This document shows, piece after piece, positions 6,689 through 11,554 of a stretch of DNA of 33,307 bases. Within the stretch, counting starts at the first letter, position 1. Each line of letters begins with the position of its first letter. Below the pieces are notes generated by a model. It worked only from the letters and a program-made list of their open reading frames with translations, was not told the DNA's origin and did not search any database. The DNA is from a virus. The DNA lies in IMG/VR virus record IMGVR_UViG_3300022929_000106, positions 1 through 33,307 of that record; one strand, given 5' to 3'. A program made the position numbers and the translations under genes.

Positions 6689-6974
6689 TATCTATTAGCT
6701 TCCAGATTGTGATGTTGGTTCCGTATTTTCCCATCTTCACATCGCCTGAATCTTCAAGCACACCTGCATTCTTTAGTTCAGTAATTCTTGGCTGCACAGA
6801 ACACTTCTCACGCTGCAATACTTTACATACTTCTTCGACTGTCATGTTGCCGAATGTTTCAAAAGCAATCTTTACTCGATCACGTATTGTTAACTTGCCT
6901 TCGATATTAAACATTGCTGCTTCATGGCTTTGTTTATTTTTTTGGTATCCTACGTTTTGGTTGTTGTATGGCAT
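6681..6974 (-). CDS. Winged-helix DNA-binding protein
   Basis: 97 residues. Residues 28-90 show a winged-helix outline: 'TIRDRVKIAFETFGNMTVEE' helices, 'VQPRITELKNAGVLED' as the recognition helix and turn, and a beta wing 'YGTNITIWKL'. This resembles phage domains that read sequence in small regulators. GGAGAACAGCT precedes ATG 6974. The gene overlaps the 3' end of the resolvase gene by 41 bases and the next gene by 8, in a tight minus operon. It is a third candidate regulator beside the two HTH proteins at 7411 and 7547. Confidence 0.65.
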   Translation of the reverse strand: MPYNNQNVGYQKNKQSHEAAMFNIEGKLTIRDRVKIAFETFGNMTVEEVCKVLQREKCSVQPRITELKNAGVLEDSGDVKMGKYGTNITIWKLIDNE

Positions 6975-7296
6975 AGCTGTTCTCCATTAGCTTTTTGAAT
7001 TGATCTCCAGTCATTATGACCAGTGTTTGCGGCTTGCCTCGCCGCCGTTTGTAGAAAGCAATGTCTCTGCCTTCTAATACTTTGAAGGGGCTGGGGAAGT
7101 TGGACGTATCTCTGTACTTAACTTCGCCTACCAACTTTCGTCCGTTGATGAAGAGGTGGATGTCCCCTGAATACTCGCCTCCCAAGCTTCCTGAGAGGGG
7201 GACGCGTTTCGCTTCGATCTTCGCTTTGATTTTGTTGAGCCAGTCGACAAACCACTTTTCGTGGTAAGTTCCTTTTGACTTGTTACGGTTTGCCAT
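6934..7296 (-). CDS. Hjc-like Holliday-junction resolvase / PD-(D/E)XK endonuclease
   Basis: 120 residues with the small-resolvase layout: basic start 'NKSKGTYHEKWFVDWL' with E13, 'RVPLSGSLGGEYSGDIHLF' with D45, then 'LVGEVKYR' with E58-x-K60. These give the metal site of Hjc-like nucleases that cut branched DNA. Usual length for the family is about 100-140 residues. GAGGAGGACAG precedes ATG 7296. Resolving branched DNA before packaging fits a phage that depends on recombination. It overlaps the zinc-ribbon gene upstream by 169 bases, an unusually long overlap. Confidence 0.8.
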   Translation of the reverse strand: MANRNKSKGTYHEKWFVDWLNKIKAKIEAKRVPLSGSLGGEYSGDIHLFINGRKLVGEVKYRDTSNFPSPFKVLEGRDIAFYKRRRGKPQTLVIMTGDQFKKLMENSYAIQQPKRRIPKK

Positions 7297-7448
7297 CTGT
7301 CCTCCTCATAGCAATGAAGACAAACAAACCAATGCTTCTCCATTGTGCGACGATGCTTGCGCTTTAGTATGGCAACAAACCATTCGGTAATGGTGCCACA
7401 CGCAATGCAGTTAATCGTTTGTCTTTTTCTTTTTGACTTCGATGTCAT
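7128..7448 (-). CDS. Zinc-ribbon protein overlapping the resolvase gene
   Basis: 106 residues. The first half looks real: basic start, 'CIACG' (14-18) and 'CLHCYEED' (43-50) give a CxxC...CxxC zinc ribbon with aromatic residues between. After about residue 51 the frame runs inside the resolvase gene, and its sequence (many Ser, Thr and Lys) looks like a shadow of that gene. Either a tolerated C-terminal extension is made, or the frame is disrupted in relatives. Its start overlaps the end of the XRE gene by 38 bases. Moderate certainty for the ribbon, low for the tail. Confidence 0.5.
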   Translation of the reverse strand: MTSKSKRKRQTINCIACGTITEWFVAILKRKHRRTMEKHWFVCLHCYEEDRWQTVTSQKELTTKSGLSTGSTKSKRRSKRNASPSQEAWEASIQGTSTSSSTDESW

Positions 7449-7644
7449 AGTCTAGTGCCTCAAGCCAACACATTAGAAAGAAGCCAGACGGAACACGTTT
7501 GTGCTGCTCCCATTTATGAATCAGAGATTCGGTGCAGCCTATGATTTTAGCTAAGTCTGGTTGACTTAGTTTCTTTTCGTGTCTCGCTTTGACCAGCATC
7601 TTGATTAGCTGATCGTAGTTTTGAGACAGCCGAGTGTTCTTCAT
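7411..7644 (-). CDS. XRE/Cro-type HTH regulator
   Basis: 77 residues from ATG 7644. Residues 13-50 are a classical Cro/C1-type helix-turn-helix: 'LVKARHEKKLSQPDLAKIIG' then 'CTESLIHKWEQHKRVPS'. Proteins of this size are dimeric repressors. The ACTGCA-N4-TGCAGT palindromes near early genes are plausible targets, but only by context. The first 98 bases overlap the 3' end of the neighbouring HTH gene in another frame. AAGG lies seven bases before ATG. Confidence 0.75.
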   Translation of the reverse strand: MKNTRLSQNYDQLIKMLVKARHEKKLSQPDLAKIIGCTESLIHKWEQHKRVPSGFFLMCWLEALDYDIEVKKKKTND

Positions 7645-7810
7645 AGATCGCCTTGTAGATACGACAAGCTGTGTCGTAACGCATCTCTGTTGTTCCGTTG
7701 ACTGACCGATAGTAAGTAGAAGTTGGAACCTCTGCTCGTGCAAATGCATCGAGCAAAGGTACGTTTAGCTCATTAGCTAATACTTGCAGTTGTGAAAAGT
7801 ATGGTTTCAT
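7547..7810 (-). CDS. Small HTH-like protein, candidate regulator
   Basis: 87 residues from ATG 7810. 'LANELNVPLLDAFARAEVPT' then 'STYYRSVNGTTEMRYDTACR' (11-50) has helix-turn-helix spacing and the 'TYYR..NG' recognition-helix look of phage regulators that act like Cro/C1. The polar tail overlaps the XRE gene by 98 bases. A TTG at 7825 directly after the upstream stop is an alternative start, and no good ribosome site is visible for either. An imperfect ACTGCA-type palindrome sits at the start codon (7811-7826), which could let it or its partner control its own expression. Confidence 0.6.
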   Translation of the reverse strand: MKPYFSQLQVLANELNVPLLDAFARAEVPTSTYYRSVNGTTEMRYDTACRIYKAIYEEHSAVSKLRSANQDAGQSETRKETKSTRLS

Positions 7811-7826
7811 ACTGCATGTATGCAAC
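7811..7826. promoter_or_regulatory. Imperfect operator copy (ACTGCA-TGTA-TGCAAC)
   Basis: It matches the left arm and four of six bases of the right arm of the perfect palindromes at 6302 and 9230, with the same 4-base spacer. It touches the ATG of the HTH-like gene. Confidence 0.45.
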
Positions 7827-8020
7827 TAGTAAGGATCGTAGTCAACTTCTACTTCACCAGAGCCTTTGCAATTCCAACAGGTATCTCTATATTCTTCAAG
7901 GCTTGGCGGTGTGTCACGACTTATCCACGGTTCACGCCGTTCATATGTTAGCTTGCCATCGCCCAGACATTCTGGGCAAGCGACAGTTTCAGTAGGGTAT
8001 TTCGTCGTTGAGTGGGGCAA
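7826..8020 (-). CDS. Small CxxCxGxG zinc-finger protein
   Basis: 64 residues. 'CPECLGDGK' (15-23) and 'CWNCKGSGE' (48-56) are two halves of a DnaJ-type zinc finger, separated by a Glu/Arg-rich linker. Single fingers of this kind are frequent in phage early regions, of unknown role. TTG 8020 is the only suitable start; GGGAGG lies about nine bases before it within the upstream gene. The stop is immediately followed by the HTH gene leader. It overlaps the upstream gene by 32 bases. Confidence 0.65.
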   Translation of the reverse strand: MPHSTTKYPTETVACPECLGDGKLTYERREPWISRDTPPSLEEYRDTCWNCKGSGEVEVDYDPY

Positions 8021-8189
8021 GGTGATTTTCCTCCCATGATTGCATGCAACGAGCTAAGAACTTGTCTGCATTGAAGTTAGGATTGATTGACTTGATTGCG
8101 TCTGCAATAGCCATGTGTGCATGTGGTGATAGGTCTACACCCAGCTTATCGCTGAGTGCATCCACTTGTTCGGTTGATAGATTAAGCAT
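7989..8189 (-). CDS. Hypothetical early protein
   Basis: 66 residues from ATG 8189, the ATG inside the TAATG overlap with the DUF932 gene; ATG 8204 is possible but would begin inside that gene. The sequence 'STEQVDALSDKLGVDLSPHA' suggests a short helical domain, followed by 'FNADKFLARCMQSWEEN' and an acidic end 'PLNDEIPY'. No family recognised. GGGAG upstream supports the start. Confidence 0.6.
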   Translation of the reverse strand: MLNLSTEQVDALSDKLGVDLSPHAHMAIADAIKSINPNFNADKFLARCMQSWEENHLAPLNDEIPY

Positions 8190-9016
8190 TAAGCAAACTC
8201 CCATTCTTTGTTGCGCATTGCAGATGCAATGGCTGCTTCACGATTGTAACGCGCAGTGTGCGGTGAACGCAGTTCGCCAGTGTGCGTTGCCCAATAGGTT
8301 AGCGTATTGTACGCAGCCCATTTGTTATGGCCTAGAGCAGCCGCTTCGTTGCTCCAGATAGACAGCAAGTTCTCAAGCTGCTTCTCGTTAGTCTTAGAGA
8401 CTGTCACTTGGCGTGTGAACGCTTTGGCTACAGTCTTCTTAAAGAAGTTCTCTATCTGTGCGTCTGTCACTGGTGTGCGCATCCATGACTGCCACACTTC
8501 TTTGCGTGACATGAAGTGTTGCAAACCATTAATCATTTTATTGGCACTGCCTTCTACATTGATAGACGCAGTATGTTTGTAACGCGTCTTGGCTACTGCA
8601 TCAGGCGTGGTGCATCCGTTCTTGCACCATAATCTAAAGGCATCTGCGATTTGAGAGAAAGGCCAAGAGGCATCGTAACTATTAAAGAAGTTGACTCTGA
8701 ACTTAACGTGGTCACCGACCTCAGGCTCTACCACTAAATCGTTGAATAGAATCTGACCGCGTAATTTGCGTCCATTTTCTAAGACTTCAACGTCAACGGT
8801 GTAGTCATTCGATAAGTCTGCTTGTGACACACCATCTAAGATTGAATTGACAACATCATCATGGCTTACTGCTTTGTAGCGAGAGCCGTGTACGCCCAAC
8901 ACTTTGTTGGTGTCAGTGCGCATGATGCATTGTTGCCCATCAATCTCATTGCCATGCATGTCAAAGACAGGTTGCGTTTCAATTGGAAAGTTCCATTCGT
9001 TTGTCATATCAAGCAT
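8189..9016 (-). CDS. DUF932 (phage/plasmid-like) protein
   Basis: 275 residues from ATG 9016, preceded by GGAG and CTATCACA. The family core is clear: 'GVHGSRYKAVSHDDVVNSI' near the N-terminus, 'NGRKLRGQILF', 'VKFRVNFFNSYDASWPF', 'AFRLWCKNGC' and the C-terminal 'AYNTLTYWATHTGE'. DUF932 proteins occur widely on plasmids and phages near recombination and replication genes; their biochemical role is not established. Here it lies in the early block, overlapping its neighbours by 8 and 1 bases. In a genome without its own polymerase it is one of the few candidates for a replication-linked early function. Confidence 0.85.
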   Translation of the reverse strand: MLDMTNEWNFPIETQPVFDMHGNEIDGQQCIMRTDTNKVLGVHGSRYKAVSHDDVVNSILDGVSQADLSNDYTVDVEVLENGRKLRGQILFNDLVVEPEVGDHVKFRVNFFNSYDASWPFSQIADAFRLWCKNGCTTPDAVAKTRYKHTASINVEGSANKMINGLQHFMSRKEVWQSWMRTPVTDAQIENFFKKTVAKAFTRQVTVSKTNEKQLENLLSIWSNEAAALGHNKWAAYNTLTYWATHTGELRSPHTARYNREAAIASAMRNKEWEFA

Positions 9017-9203
9017 TGTGATAGCTCCGTTCTGTTTTAAGTGGTGCAATTGCACGTTCATCTTTTTCAGTGAAGAAATTGATTTTAAATTCATTACCGC
9101 TTTCATCTACGATAATCAGATTGCGGCAAATGAACTTAATGCCACTAGTGTAGTGGCTGATTTGTTCACGCACCTCTTTCACTTTGTGAATGTTTATATC
9201 CAT
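9009..9203 (-). CDS. Hypothetical small early protein
   Basis: 64 residues from ATG 9203, chosen because GGAGAACAACA precedes it. Alternating strands (GIKFICRNLIIVDESGNEFK, INFFTE) suggest a small beta fold with a helix 'KVKEVREQISHY' in front. No family recognised. It is the first gene after a 107-base gap holding an operator palindrome and CGTCA repeats, so it probably heads a transcript running through the DUF932 gene. Confidence 0.65.
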   Translation of the reverse strand: MDINIHKVKEVREQISHYTSGIKFICRNLIIVDESGNEFKINFFTEKDERAIAPLKTERSYHNA

Positions 9204-9229
9204 TGTTGTTCTCCGTGGATTGTTGTTGC

Positions 9230-9245
9230 ACTGCAAGTATGCAGT
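9230..9245. promoter_or_regulatory. Perfect operator palindrome (ACTGCA-AGTA-TGCAGT)
   Basis: It has the same arms and spacer length as the site at 6302-6317. It lies 27 bases before ATG 9203; the other lies 28 bases before ATG 6274. I find no clear -35/-10 pair here. Confidence 0.7.
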
Positions 9246-9266
9246 AGTTTAATAGCTAATAGTTGT

Positions 9267-9304
9267 GTGACGTAGCGTCATTTGTATTTGTTACGTTACG
9301 TCAC
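9267..9304. promoter_or_regulatory. Cluster of CGTCA/TGACG half-sites upstream of the 9203 gene
   Basis: GTGACGTAGCGTCA (9267-9280) is a near-perfect inverted repeat TGACG-N3-CGTCA. A second group, TTACGTTACGTCAC, follows at 9291-9304. The same inverted repeat, in the other orientation, is the centre of the long palindrome at 11080-11114. It is a likely binding site for a regulator shared by both loci. Confidence 0.5.
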
Positions 9305-9310
9305 TTTTCT

Positions 9311-9499
9311 TTAGCACTCGATGTTTACTGAAACATTATCTCTAATGTATTGACCAATAAGATCATCTATCTTTTCAGTTTGAGCATCGGTGAACGGCTC
9401 TGCGTTGGGTTCTTTGTCTCGAACATAGAGTGCCAGTTCAATCTCTTGCTTAATGATGCCACGCAAGGTGGTAACTAAGGTGTTGTCACGAGTATCCAT
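9311..9499 (-). CDS. Hypothetical small early protein
   Basis: 62 residues from ATG 9499, with AAAAAGGAGAACATT before it. Acidic and helical: 'DNTLVTTLRGIIKQEIELAL' then 'FTDAQTEKIDDLIGQYIRDN'. No family recognised. It stands alone between a terminator (9597-9620) and the regulatory gap at 9204-9310, so it needs a promoter in 9500-9596. That stretch contains an AT-rich TGCAAATATATGCGCA block but no clear box pair. Confidence 0.6.
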   Translation of the reverse strand: MDTRDNTLVTTLRGIIKQEIELALYVRDKEPNAEPFTDAQTEKIDDLIGQYIRDNVSVNIEC

Positions 9500-9596
9500 A
9501 ATGTTCTCCTTTTTGGATTCGTTTTTCACAGCGTACATACGTTGGCCGCTGCGCATATATTTGCACGGTTGCGGTGAACCCAACCTATGCAAGAAG

Positions 9597-9620
9597 AAAA
9601 AAGGGGGGACTTGCCCCCCT
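9597..9620 (-). terminator. Intrinsic terminator after the 205-residue early gene
   Basis: Minus strand: AGGGGGG-CAAGT-CCCCCCT, a perfect 7-bp stem with a 5-base loop, followed by an uninterrupted run of T (9602-9597). The stem begins 5 bases after the stop at 9625. Confidence 0.92.
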
Positions 9621-9624
9621 CGGT

Positions 9625-10242
9625 TTATGCTGTCTTCGCGCTATCAACGCCATTGGTGTTGGCAGCATTACCCACTGCCATATCAAGGCCTCGCTCGGCA
9701 AGCCGTGCCGCAATCTCTGCCTCTTTGTCAGAGCTTGCTTCTGGCTTAACCTCGACTGCTGTTGTCCATGGTTCCCATGGTTTGTGGGTGCTTCCACATG
9801 CAACCTCCATAAAGTCGGCAAACATGTGGTACATCTCCTCGAACATCGCAAGCTTCTCTTCGAGTTGCTGCACCCACATCTCCGCTCGATCAAGGGCCTC
9901 AAGGGCGATCTCGGTACCATCGTACTGCGCACTGGCCTGTTTCAAGTTGACCATCGCTTTGTCCAGCTTGTGCTTGACGCCCTTGACGTACCCTTTTGTG
10001 TTGGTACGTGTGTCATACATTGCTGCCCACAAGTGGTTCGCAATGTGTTGCATGAAGAAGAGCTGTTCCCACTGGTGGCTGTTGACTTCCTCATATGCAC
10101 CAGTGTCTTGGTTCAGCTTCATGCGCGGATCGTACATCTCCGCACACAAGCGAGCTATCGCTGCGCTTAGTGCTACGTTGTCCTCACCTGTGTAAGCAGA
10201 CTGAAGTGTTGAGTTGATTAGTTTCGCTTGTTTCTTATCCAT
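9625..10242 (-). CDS. Hypothetical helical early protein
   Basis: 205 residues from ATG 10242, preceded by TGGAGAACACA. Nearly all helical, with long amphipathic stretches: 'KGYVKGVKHKLDKAMVNLKQ', 'EIALEALDRAEMWVQQLEEK' and 'LAMFEEMYHMFADFMEVACG', ending in an acidic disordered tail. It may form a coiled coil or helical bundle. I recognise no family. It is the largest gene near the divergence point and ends in a strong terminator, so it is likely an early protein made in quantity. Confidence 0.7.
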   Translation of the reverse strand: MDKKQAKLINSTLQSAYTGEDNVALSAAIARLCAEMYDPRMKLNQDTGAYEEVNSHQWEQLFFMQHIANHLWAAMYDTRTNTKGYVKGVKHKLDKAMVNLKQASAQYDGTEIALEALDRAEMWVQQLEEKLAMFEEMYHMFADFMEVACGSTHKPWEPWTTAVEVKPEASSDKEAEIAARLAERGLDMAVGNAANTNGVDSAKTA

Positions 10243-10301
10243 TGTGTTCTCCATTGTTGATAAGTTTCATTATGTCTTTCGACACCTTCGCGACCGTCCG
10301 A

Positions 10302-10357
10302 CTGCATCGAGCAGACGCAAGGCCGCTTGCGCCTCGGCTCTGCCGAGGTTGCCTTGC
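10302..10357 (+). ncRNA. Small predicted three-way junction (candidate structured RNA)
   Basis: A 7-bp stem GCAAGGC (10317-10323) / GCCTTGC (10351-10357) encloses a short CG-CTTG-CG hairpin (10324-10331) and CCTCGGC-TCT-GCCGAGG (10332-10348), leaving only TT unpaired. CTGC-ATCGA-GCAG (10302-10314) precedes it. The plan, including the CGCTTGCG hairpin first, repeats that at 10731-10783. It lies in the 144-base gap between the genes at 10242 and 10387, where I see no convincing gene. Direction is inferred from the CUUG loop. Confidence 0.45.
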
Positions 10358-10386
10358 TTCTGGTCGATCAGTTGGCAGCGGTTCTC

Positions 10387-10509
10387 TCAAAATTCTATTG
10401 TATCTTCATCATCCTCTTGCTTCTGCATCCAGCAGTCGCAAAAGAATGTGAAGGCTGGTATTGTAAGCTGCGTTGCTTCTATCTCTACCCAATCAATATC
10501 TTCACTCAT
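10387..10509 (-). CDS. 40-residue acidic protein, first gene of the minus block
   Basis: It begins MSEDIDWVEIEATQLTIPAF and ends in a run of acidic residues (EDDEDTIEF); there are two Cys (CDC). GAGGAGATGAACA precedes ATG 10509, close to the leader of the other minus genes, which is the main reason to believe it. Small acidic first-expressed proteins in phages often inhibit host enzymes or mimic DNA; that is only a suggestion here. The frame after the TGA stop stays open for 43 codons, probably by chance. Confidence 0.6.
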   Translation of the reverse strand: MSEDIDWVEIEATQLTIPAFTFFCDCWMQKQEDDEDTIEF

Positions 10510-10730
10510 TGTTCATCTCCTCTGATTATTTTGAACGGTTCCCGAACATCCTTTCGAGGGTCGAAGTCAAACCCTGACACACTTGGTGATGTTCCATCAC
10601 GAAGTGTTTCAGCCGTAGGTGAGGAAACAATGAGACTCACTGCGCGAATAAACTAAAGAGCGTCACGCTGTGCGTGACACAATAACGCTTGCGCATTGAC
10701 CGAGTTGTTTCTGAAGGTATTGACACAGAT

Positions 10731-10783
10731 GATATGGGTAAACCGCTTGCGGTTTAGTGGCGTGTCCCGCCACGGCCCATATC
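10731..10783 (+). repeat. Perfect three-way junction of inverted repeats
   Basis: Outer arms GATATGGG (10731-10738) and CCCATATC (10776-10783) pair over 8 bp. Inside, TAAACCG-CTTG-CGGTTTA (10739-10756) and GTGGCG-TGTCC-CGCCAC (10757-10773) follow with no gap, then GG. Every base except the loops and GG is paired. G(CUUG)C is a known very stable RNA tetraloop and exists only on the plus strand. Confidence 0.85.
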
Positions 10784-10825
10784 TATCCCTCGATACGGAT
10801 AACCTCACGCGATAGCTGACCGCAG

Positions 10826-10851
10826 TAAATCCGCACCCGCGTGTGGATTTA
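10826..10851 (+). repeat. 11-bp stem-loop with one G.U pair
   Basis: TAAATCCGCAC pairs with GTGTGGATTTA around a CCGC loop. The eighth pair is G.U on plus and would be A.C on minus, so the fold is complete only in a plus-strand RNA. The next hairpin (10852-10877) begins at the very next base. Confidence 0.8.
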
Positions 10852-10883
10852 GGACGACAAAAGCGGGAGCGTCGTCCGTCTGC

Positions 10884-10918
10884 CAGAGTCGCATGCCCTC
10901 GATGGGCATGTGCCTCTG
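10884..10918 (+). repeat. 15-position stem-loop with a G.U pair and one mismatch
   Basis: The arms CAGAGTCGCATGCCC and GGGCATGTGCCTCTG enclose TCGAT. Thirteen positions are Watson-Crick, one is G.U and one is U.C on plus; on minus the G.U becomes A.C. Confidence 0.8.
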
Positions 10919-10988
10919 CTTGGTGGTGGACTCCAGTGTGCCACTGGAACTAGGCACTTCAGTGCCACTGTGACTTGGCGAATAAGTT

Positions 10989-11029
10989 GAGGGGAACGCA
11001 AACGCGCAGCTGCACGTGCGTATCCCCTC
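10989..11029 (+). repeat. 12-bp stem-loop with single bulged A
   Basis: GAGGGGA-ACGCA pairs with TGCGT-A-TCCCCTC, the A at 11022 being bulged. The 16-base loop holds the palindrome GCAGCTGC, which could pair between two molecules. Confidence 0.8.
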
Positions 11030-11079
11030 GGACTGATTCGACAATGTGTCAAGGGGTGCAACACCAGCAATCACTCTTG

Positions 11080-11114
11080 TTGACAAGAAGTGACGCTACG
11101 TCACATCTTGACAA
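11080..11114. promoter_or_regulatory. Long interrupted palindrome centred on GTGACG-CTA-CGTCAC
   Basis: From the centre outward: GTGACG/CGTCAC, an A/A position, CAAGA/TCTTG, an A/A position, TTG/CAA. Fourteen of 16 positions are symmetric. Its core TGACG-N3-CGTCA also occurs at 9268-9280. TTGACA -35-like boxes occur at 11080 and 11108. Placed at the divergence of the two blocks, it looks like an operator for the early/late choice, or the last stem of the structured region. Confidence 0.55.
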
Positions 11115-11137
11115 CTTGTCAGTCAATCGGCTTATCT
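11108..11137 (+). promoter_or_regulatory. Possible promoter for the small terminase gene
   Basis: A perfect -35 TTGACA (11108-11113) is followed after 18 bases by TTATCT (11132-11137), a poor -10. It lies 40 bases before ATG 11177. Confidence 0.3.
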
Positions 11138-11160
11138 GGGGGGGAAGAGGGAAGGGGGGG
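11138..11160 (+). other. G-rich tract in terminase leader (possible G-quadruplex)
   Basis: G7-AAGA-GGG-AA-G7 provides at least four runs of three or more G, enough for an intramolecular quadruplex in DNA or RNA. It is 16 bases before the small terminase start and just upstream of its GAGAGG ribosome site. Confidence 0.55.
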
Positions 11161-11176
11161 CGATAGAGAGGATACA

Positions 11177-11554
11177 ATGACTGACCTTGTGAATAAGAAA
11201 TTGACTGACAAACAGACTCGCTTGGTGGATACACTCGTAGCATTAGGTTGTAGTGTCACTCAAGCTGCTAGAGAAGCGGGTTATGCAGAGGGCGAGTCTG
11301 GAAGAGTGAGTGCTTCCAAGGCCTTACGGCAACCACATGTGCAACAGTATATGATGCAACGGGTGTCAGAGCAGTTAGGTATGAATGCTACAGTTGCCGC
11401 TGCAAAGGTCTTGAAGCTCGCTTCAGGTGCCAAGAGTGAGTACGTTCAGCTAGAAGCATCCAAGGATATACTTGATCGTGCTGGATTCAAACCGATAGAT
11501 CGCTCGCAGGTACAGGTAGCAGGGGATATTAGAGTATCCATTGACCTGTCATAG
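11177..11554 (+). CDS. terS: Terminase small subunit
   Basis: 125 residues from ATG 11177, with GAGAGGATACA before it. 'LTDKQTRLVDTLVALGCSVT' then 'QAAREAGYA' (9-37) is the N-terminal helix-turn-helix of small terminases, followed by 'ASKALRQPHVQQYMMQR' and a long helix. It recognises the packaging site and presents DNA to the large subunit encoded at 13423. It directly follows the hairpin-rich gap; a packaging site near this gene would be usual. A terminator-like structure follows. Confidence 0.88.
   Translation: MTDLVNKKLTDKQTRLVDTLVALGCSVTQAAREAGYAEGESGRVSASKALRQPHVQQYMMQRVSEQLGMNATVAAAKVLKLASGAKSEYVQLEASKDILDRAGFKPIDRSQVQVAGDIRVSIDLS

Larger units (their letters stand above)
10551..11124 (+). 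ncRNA. Gene-free region of dense stem-loops: candidate large structured RNA (or origin/packaging DNA)
   Basis: Stems in order: CTT-T-CGA/TCG-AAG (10551-10566); ACACTT-G-GTGATG / CATCAC-G-AAGTGT (10579-10607); GTGAG/CTCAC (10619-10640); GTCACGC/GCGTGAC (10662-10678); three-way junction (10731-10783); TATCC/GGATA (10784-10801); an 11-bp stem (10826-10851); GGACGAC/GTCGTCC (10852-10877); a 15-position stem (10884-10918); TCCAGTG/CACTGGA (10932-10948); GGCAC-TTCA-GTGCC (10953-10966); a 12-bp stem (10989-11029); GACA/TGTC (11040-11050); GGTG/CACC (11055-11065); a long palindrome (11080-11114). Two stems contain G.U pairs that would be A.C on the other strand, and CUUG loops occur only on plus, favouring a plus RNA. 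No open frame here looks like a protein. Confidence 0.45.

Noticed and set aside
8281-8290. Fifth copy of the late element (TGTGCGTTGC)
   Set aside because: Only a partial match, on the strand opposite to the gene there and far from any plus-strand start.
9567-10200. Long plus-strand frames opposite the 205-residue early gene
   Set aside because: They cross the minus-strand terminator, lack ribosome sites, and mirror a convincing minus-strand gene with the standard early leader.
10243-10390. Open frame of 43 codons after the TGA of the 40-residue gene (possible readthrough)
   Set aside because: No readthrough signal is visible and the stretch coincides with the small three-way junction.
10731-10783. 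tRNA or tRNA-like gene
   Set aside because: Only three stems, no anticodon arm of standard size and no T-arm consensus.
10805-11086. 93-codon minus-strand open frame in the divergence gap
   Set aside because: It runs through several perfect stem-loops, has no ribosome site, and its Ser/Thr/Pro composition looks like no protein domain.
10551-11124. CRISPR array
   Set aside because: The repeats are inverted and all different in sequence; there are no equal direct repeats with spacers.
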